Part shown: positions 5,979 to 8,279 of the stretch, piece after piece
Layout of the letters: each line of letters starts with the position of its first letter
How positions within the stretch are numbered: the first letter of the stretch is position 1
Origin: an uncultured Bacillota bacterium
Lineage (GTDB): Bacteria; Bacillota_I; Bacilli_A; RF39; UBA660
DNA: 8,279 bases
Assembly: GCA_947176475.1 (NCBI GenBank)
Contig: CAMWQX010000032.1
Span: 1 to 8,279 of the forward strand
Reading direction: 5' to 3'
Made by a program: the position numbers and the translations under genes
Notes under the pieces: model-generated
Seen by the model: the letters and a program-made list of their open reading frames with translations, nothing else
Told to the model about the DNA's origin: nothing
Databases searched by the model: none

Positions 5979-6872
5979 ATGAAAGAAGTTGATCTAAAAG
6001 AAAAAGATATAACAGCAGTAAAAGATCGCGTATTTAAGGAGATATTTTATGATGAGAGGAATAAGGATTTACTTATTGCTGTGGTGGAGACATGCTTGGG
6101 AGTAAAGATTAGTAATGTCGAATATAAAAATAATGAATTACCACAGGGAAATTATCAAATAAGAGGAAAAAGATTAGATATTTTACTTGATACAGATAAG
6201 GGAAAAATAAATGTTGAATTAAATGCTAAAAAGGATAAGTATATTAATGCGAGGAATTTTTCCTATATATGTAATGTCTATATAAGAAATACTTTAGTTG
6301 GAGATGATTACACAGAAGATGTAGATATAATTCAGATAAATCTAACATTTGGATTAGGCAAAGAAAGTAAGGAGATATTTGAAGAATATGTAGTAATGAG
6401 TAAACACAGCCAAAAGATGTACATAAAAAATCTAACAATCTATGAATTTAATATGGACAAGATAATGGAGTTTTGGTATTCTAAGGATGAAGAGAAGATA
6501 AAAAGATATAAATATTTAATTATGTTGGGATTGACGTCGAAAGAATTAGATGAGTTAGTAGGAGATGATAAAAGGGTGGAAGATTATAAAAAGAAGTATG
6601 ATGAAGTGACTATAACAATTGGAATCAACGATTGGATAGATGAAGAAACTGATCAGAGGATGATTCGAAATACCATAGCCAAAGAAGCTCGTAAAGAAGG
6701 TTTAGCAGAAGGACATGCAGAAGGACATGTAGAGGGACTTGCAGAAGGCATCAAAGAAACCCAAAGAAATTTTATTTTGAATATGTATGAATCAAACATG
6801 TCCATAGAGGATATTGCCAAAATATCTAAGATGCCCATCGACGAGATTAAGAATATTATCAACATTCAATAG
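5979..6872 (+). CDS. Rpn-family PD-(D/E)XK nuclease (putative transposase-related)
   Basis: The family (PD-(D/E)XK nuclease transposase, recombination-promoting nuclease Rpn) comprises DNA endonucleases that promote RecA-independent recombination and spread within genomes. Here DRVFKEIFYDERNKDLLIAVVE (residues 16-37) is the family's N-terminal helix signature. D67 in GKRLDILLDT and E80 in INVELNAK are the likely metal-binding acidic residues. The position that is usually Q after E-x is N82. The C-terminus carries the typical low-complexity EGLAEGHAEGHVEGLAEG repeat (240-257) and a short helical end, SIEDIAKISKMPIDEIKNI, that reads like a helix-turn-helix. A very strong ribosome binding site (AAGGTGAAGGGAGG) ends 8 nt before the ATG. 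No clear promoter is visible behind the upstream terminator. The 297-aa length is full for the family. Arg is mostly AGA/AGG here but often CGT/CGC in recD2, consistent with acquisition. No flanking inverted repeats mark it as an insertion sequence. Confidence 0.88.
   Translation: MKEVDLKEKDITAVKDRVFKEIFYDERNKDLLIAVVETCLGVKISNVEYKNNELPQGNYQIRGKRLDILLDTDKGKINVELNAKKDKYINARNFSYICNVYIRNTLVGDDYTEDVDIIQINLTFGLGKESKEIFEEYVVMSKHSQKMYIKNLTIYEFNMDKIMEFWYSKDEEKIKRYKYLIMLGLTSKELDELVGDDKRVEDYKKKYDEVTITIGINDWIDEETDQRMIRNTIAKEARKEGLAEGHAEGHVEGLAEGIKETQRNFILNMYESNMSIEDIAKISKMPIDEIKNIINIQ
6696..6749 (+). repeat. 12-nt tandem repeat inside the Rpn gene (about 4.5 units)
   Basis: Units GAAGGTTTAGCA, GAAGGACATGCA, GAAGGACATGTA, GAGGGACTTGCA and GAAGGC run in frame and encode EGLA, EGHA, EGHV, EGLA, EG. 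Copy-number variable EG-rich repeats are common in this protein family and may form a linker or coiled coil. Confidence 0.85.
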
Positions 6873-6884
6873 TATTCACAAAAC

Positions 6885-6916
6885 AAAATAACTCAACATC
6901 ACCGTTGAGTTATTTT
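6885..6916. terminator. Bidirectional terminator between Rpn and transglutaminase-like genes
   Basis: A perfect 13-bp stem, AAAATAACTCAAC (6885-6897) and GTTGAGTTATTTT (6904-6916), with a 6-nt loop ATCACC has U-rich tails on both strands. The right arm contains the stop codon of the minus-strand gene (6910-6912). The plus-strand stop is 12 nt upstream of the hairpin. Confidence 0.88.
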
Positions 6917-7839
6917 AATTCTAAGTATACTGACTTATCAAAAGTGTGATCTTTTATATCAAATCCTTCAAGCGTCTCCGTATCAATTAAGAAAAATTTA
7001 TGTAATAAGTTGTTAACTGTGTGATCTTCGCTAACAGGATCATCCCAAGTAAGATCTAAGTGAACCCATTTATCATTTATGTAAACAGCATTCCAAACAT
7101 GTGTTGAACTTGCTACTTTAAAATTCTTAACTCCTAATTTATCTAAGACCATTGCCATTACATCCGTATATCCCGAGCAAATGGCATATCCCTCAAAAAG
7201 CGGTCCATTGGCCTTAGAAGCTTGATGGGTAGGTGTCTTTTTTTCTTTTATCTCATCTTCATAGTTTTCGTCATATTTTGTATGGTTGATAATATAATCA
7301 TGAAAGGCATATATTATATCTTCCTTACTCATATCTTCGGTAACTAATTCTTTCCAAATAGTATCAATTCTTTTACTAATATTTAATTTATCTTCTTCTG
7401 TATATAAATGAACAACTTCAATTGTAACTTCTCCAGCCATATCATATTGAACTTTTAAAGAGGTAAAATTATTATAAGGAGATACATAATTACCAATAGT
7501 TGTTAAAACATCGACCCCTTTATGTTCACTTATTTGTTCAATATCACTAATGCAATCAGCATATTCCACAGGACAATAAAAAGTAAATGTATCATATCCG
7601 GAATCTAATACAGTGTAAAAGATATTAATCAAATCTTGAAAGTTGTAAGGAATGAAATTATTCGTATATTGTACATAATCATAACTTTCACTTTTAGCAT
7701 ATTTATTCTTCTTTTCTATAGCAACTGTAGAGGTACTATTAAAATATTTTGCAATATAATTTGTAATAGTATCTAGCTTATATATTACTGCTAAAAACAT
7801 TCCGATACATAGTAGTAAAGTAAGAATTCGTCTCTTCAT
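6910..7839 (-). CDS. Membrane-anchored transglutaminase-like (papain-fold) protein
   Basis: Bacterial proteins with the transglutaminase-like core act as cysteine peptidases, amidases or cross-linkers, often at the cell surface. This 309-residue protein opens with MKRRILTLLLCIGMFLAVIY, a basic start and hydrophobic helix that should act as an uncleaved anchor or signal. Cys11 lies in LLLC, which does not fit a lipobox. A variable region (about 40-170) precedes the catalytic core. The core has Cys221 in GYAICSGYTDVMAMVLDKLG, His247 in STHVWNAVYI and Asp262 in KWVHLDLTWDDP, so the full Cys-His-Asp triad is present. Preceding helices (KEDIIYAFHDYIINHTKYD) are typical of the family. The ATG at 7839 follows AGGTGAT by 3 nt. 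It lies downstream of rpsT on the same strand but is separated by a terminator, so it is probably expressed on its own. The substrate is unknown. Confidence 0.88.
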   Translation of the reverse strand: MKRRILTLLLCIGMFLAVIYKLDTITNYIAKYFNSTSTVAIEKKNKYAKSESYDYVQYTNNFIPYNFQDLINIFYTVLDSGYDTFTFYCPVEYADCISDIEQISEHKGVDVLTTIGNYVSPYNNFTSLKVQYDMAGEVTIEVVHLYTEEDKLNISKRIDTIWKELVTEDMSKEDIIYAFHDYIINHTKYDENYEDEIKEKKTPTHQASKANGPLFEGYAICSGYTDVMAMVLDKLGVKNFKVASSTHVWNAVYINDKWVHLDLTWDDPVSEDHTVNNLLHKFFLIDTETLEGFDIKDHTFDKSVYLELK

Positions 7840-7855
7840 TGTATCACCTAATATA

Positions 7856-7884
7856 ATAATATCACAAAGGGCAAAAAAAAAGAA
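7856..7884 (-). promoter_or_regulatory. Weak candidate extended -10 promoter of the transglutaminase-like gene
   Basis: On the minus strand, TATTAT (7861-7856) is preceded by TGA, an extended -10. The best-placed -35 is TTCTTT (7884-7879), a poor match inside the rpsT terminator. Initiation near 7849 would leave almost no leader before the ribosome binding site AGGTGAT (7849-7843). A neighbouring TATTAT 3 nt further on is an alternative -10. Confidence 0.3.
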
Positions 7885-7906
7885 ATGATTATTCAGCCAT
7901 TTCTTT
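7873..7906 (-). terminator. Intrinsic terminator of rpsT
   Basis: On the minus strand, AAAGAAATG (7906-7898) pairs with CATTTCTTT (7887-7879), a perfect 9-bp stem. A 10-nt loop contains the rpsT stop codon, and the stem runs into an uninterrupted T tract (7881-7873). The last codons of rpsT form the 5' arm, so translation to the stop must clear before the hairpin forms. Confidence 0.8.
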
Positions 7907-8155
7907 AACTTTTTTATTTAATCTTGACTTTTGTCTAGCACAAGTATTCTTTTTAACTATTCCCTTAGAACAAGCTTTGTCAATATTAGCTATAACAGTT
8001 TTTAGTTCTTTATTAGCAAGCTCTTTATCTTTATTTTTAATAGCTTTTTCACATCTTTTTATAGAATTCTTAACTCTTGCAGAATATTGATTATTTGCAA
8101 CAGTTTGAGCAGCATCAGTTTTTACTGATTTTTTAGAACTTTTAATATTAGGCAT
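7889..8155 (-). CDS. rpsT: 30S ribosomal protein S20
   Basis: S20 is a primary 16S rRNA-binding protein of the small subunit. It is an 88-residue, lysine-rich, all-helical protein, the usual length for the family. Family hallmarks are the start MPNIKSSKKSVKTD, the central KNSIKRCEKAIKNKDKELA, and the C-terminal block IDKACSKGIVKKNTCARQK ending in SRLNKKVKEMAE. The start is set at ATG 8155, where the S20 homology begins, 9 nt after the long ribosome binding site AAGGAAGGAG (8174-8165). The longer in-frame extension up to 8239 would cross the promoter and has no homology to S20. In place of the usual second-residue Ala there is Pro. The gene has its own promoter and terminator, as is common for rpsT. 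Confidence 0.96.
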   Translation of the reverse strand: MPNIKSSKKSVKTDAAQTVANNQYSARVKNSIKRCEKAIKNKDKELANKELKTVIANIDKACSKGIVKKNTCARQKSRLNKKVKEMAE

Positions 8156-8187
8156 AATTCTTCGCTCCTTCCTTAAATACATATAAG

Positions 8188-8216
8188 ATTTTATCAAAAA
8201 AAATGCCATTTTGCAA
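8188..8216 (-). promoter_or_regulatory. rpsT: Sigma-A promoter of rpsT
   Basis: On the minus strand, TTGCAA (8216-8211), a 17-nt spacer and TAAAAT (8193-8188) with TGA directly upstream form an extended -10 promoter at optimal spacing. Initiation near 8181 gives a leader of about 25 nt that consists almost entirely of the AAGGAAGGAG ribosome binding region. Confidence 0.75.
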
Positions 8217-8222
8217 ATACTT

Positions 8223-8279
8223 TTAATGATTTTTATCAAGTTTCCGCAATTTATCTACTAAAACGTGAAATATTAGGCC
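8223..8279 (-). CDS. Possible C-terminal end of an upstream minus-strand gene (partial)
   Basis: From the right edge one minus-strand frame stays open for 18 codons, reading GLIFHVLVDKLRKLDKNH before TAA at 8225-8223. The other two minus frames hit stops early. The end would sit 6 nt before the rpsT promoter -35, a spacing like other genes in this window. The amphipathic helix is plausible for a protein C-terminus, but 18 codons is too little to name a family or to be sure it is coding. Confidence 0.35.
   Translation of the reverse strand, partial: GLIFHVLVDKLRKLDKNH

Noticed and set aside
6653..6865. 70-aa minus-strand ORF with a PSxxPS repeat
   Set aside because: It is simply the antisense reading of the EG repeat in the Rpn gene.
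5888..6916. Insertion-sequence boundaries around the Rpn gene
   Set aside because: The flanking hairpins are different sequences and behave as ordinary terminators. No shared terminal inverted repeats or target-site duplication are visible.
6910..7839. Transglutaminase-like protein as a lipoprotein (Cys11)
   Set aside because: LLLC lacks the small residue before Cys needed for a lipobox, and Cys falls inside the hydrophobic core. A membrane anchor or signal helix fits better.
8156..8239. 28-residue N-terminal extension of ribosomal protein S20
   Set aside because: It crosses the rpsT promoter, has no S20 homology, and the standard S20 start MPNIKSS has a strong ribosome binding site.

Overview
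The window is AT-rich, densely packed bacterial DNA. Shine-Dalgarno sites are strong, promoters are clear sigma-A type with TATAAT-like -10 boxes (several with an extended TGn), and intergenic gaps are short and filled by promoters or hairpin terminators. Trp is always TGG, no CDS has an internal TGA, and all nine visible stops are TAA (7) or TAG (2). This fits a small-genome Bacillota relative (uncultured Bacilli/Erysipelotrichia/RF39-like gut lineages) on the standard bacterial code. That assignment is an inference from composition and the gene set, not a match to a named genome.

Layout. Left edge: the 3' part of a membrane-anchored zinc-ribbon protein with a Tim44-like domain (+), converging on an unrecognised 189-aa protein (-) through a perfect bidirectional terminator. 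A 217-nt divergent intergenic region then carries a promoter for the 189-aa gene and one or two for recD2. The recD2 helicase gene (+) is followed 28 nt later by a 43-aa single-pass membrane peptide, probably in the same transcript and ended by a hairpin terminator. Next are two genes (+), each with its own sigma-A promoter. One is a 489-aa protein with an HExxH zinc-protease motif plus a downstream E-x-x-A glutamate motif. The other is a 125-aa protein with a very basic tail and its own terminator. An Rpn-type PD-(D/E)XK nuclease gene (+) follows, converging on an anchored transglutaminase-like protein (-) through another bidirectional terminator. At the right edge is rpsT (ribosomal protein S20, -) with a good promoter and terminator, preceded by what may be the last 18 codons of another minus-strand gene.

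Function. Housekeeping pieces are recD2 (DNA repair helicase) and rpsT (translation). The Tim44-like and transglutaminase-like proteins belong to envelope-associated families common in Firmicutes. The Rpn-like gene is the mobile or accessory-type component. The least explained part is about 3.73-5.92 kb, which holds the small membrane peptide, the HEIDH protein and the basic 125-aa protein. None of these three has a family I can name beyond the motif level. I see no CRISPR array, tRNA, rRNA, insertion sequence ends or prophage genes. No gene-free stretch exceeds 300 bases.
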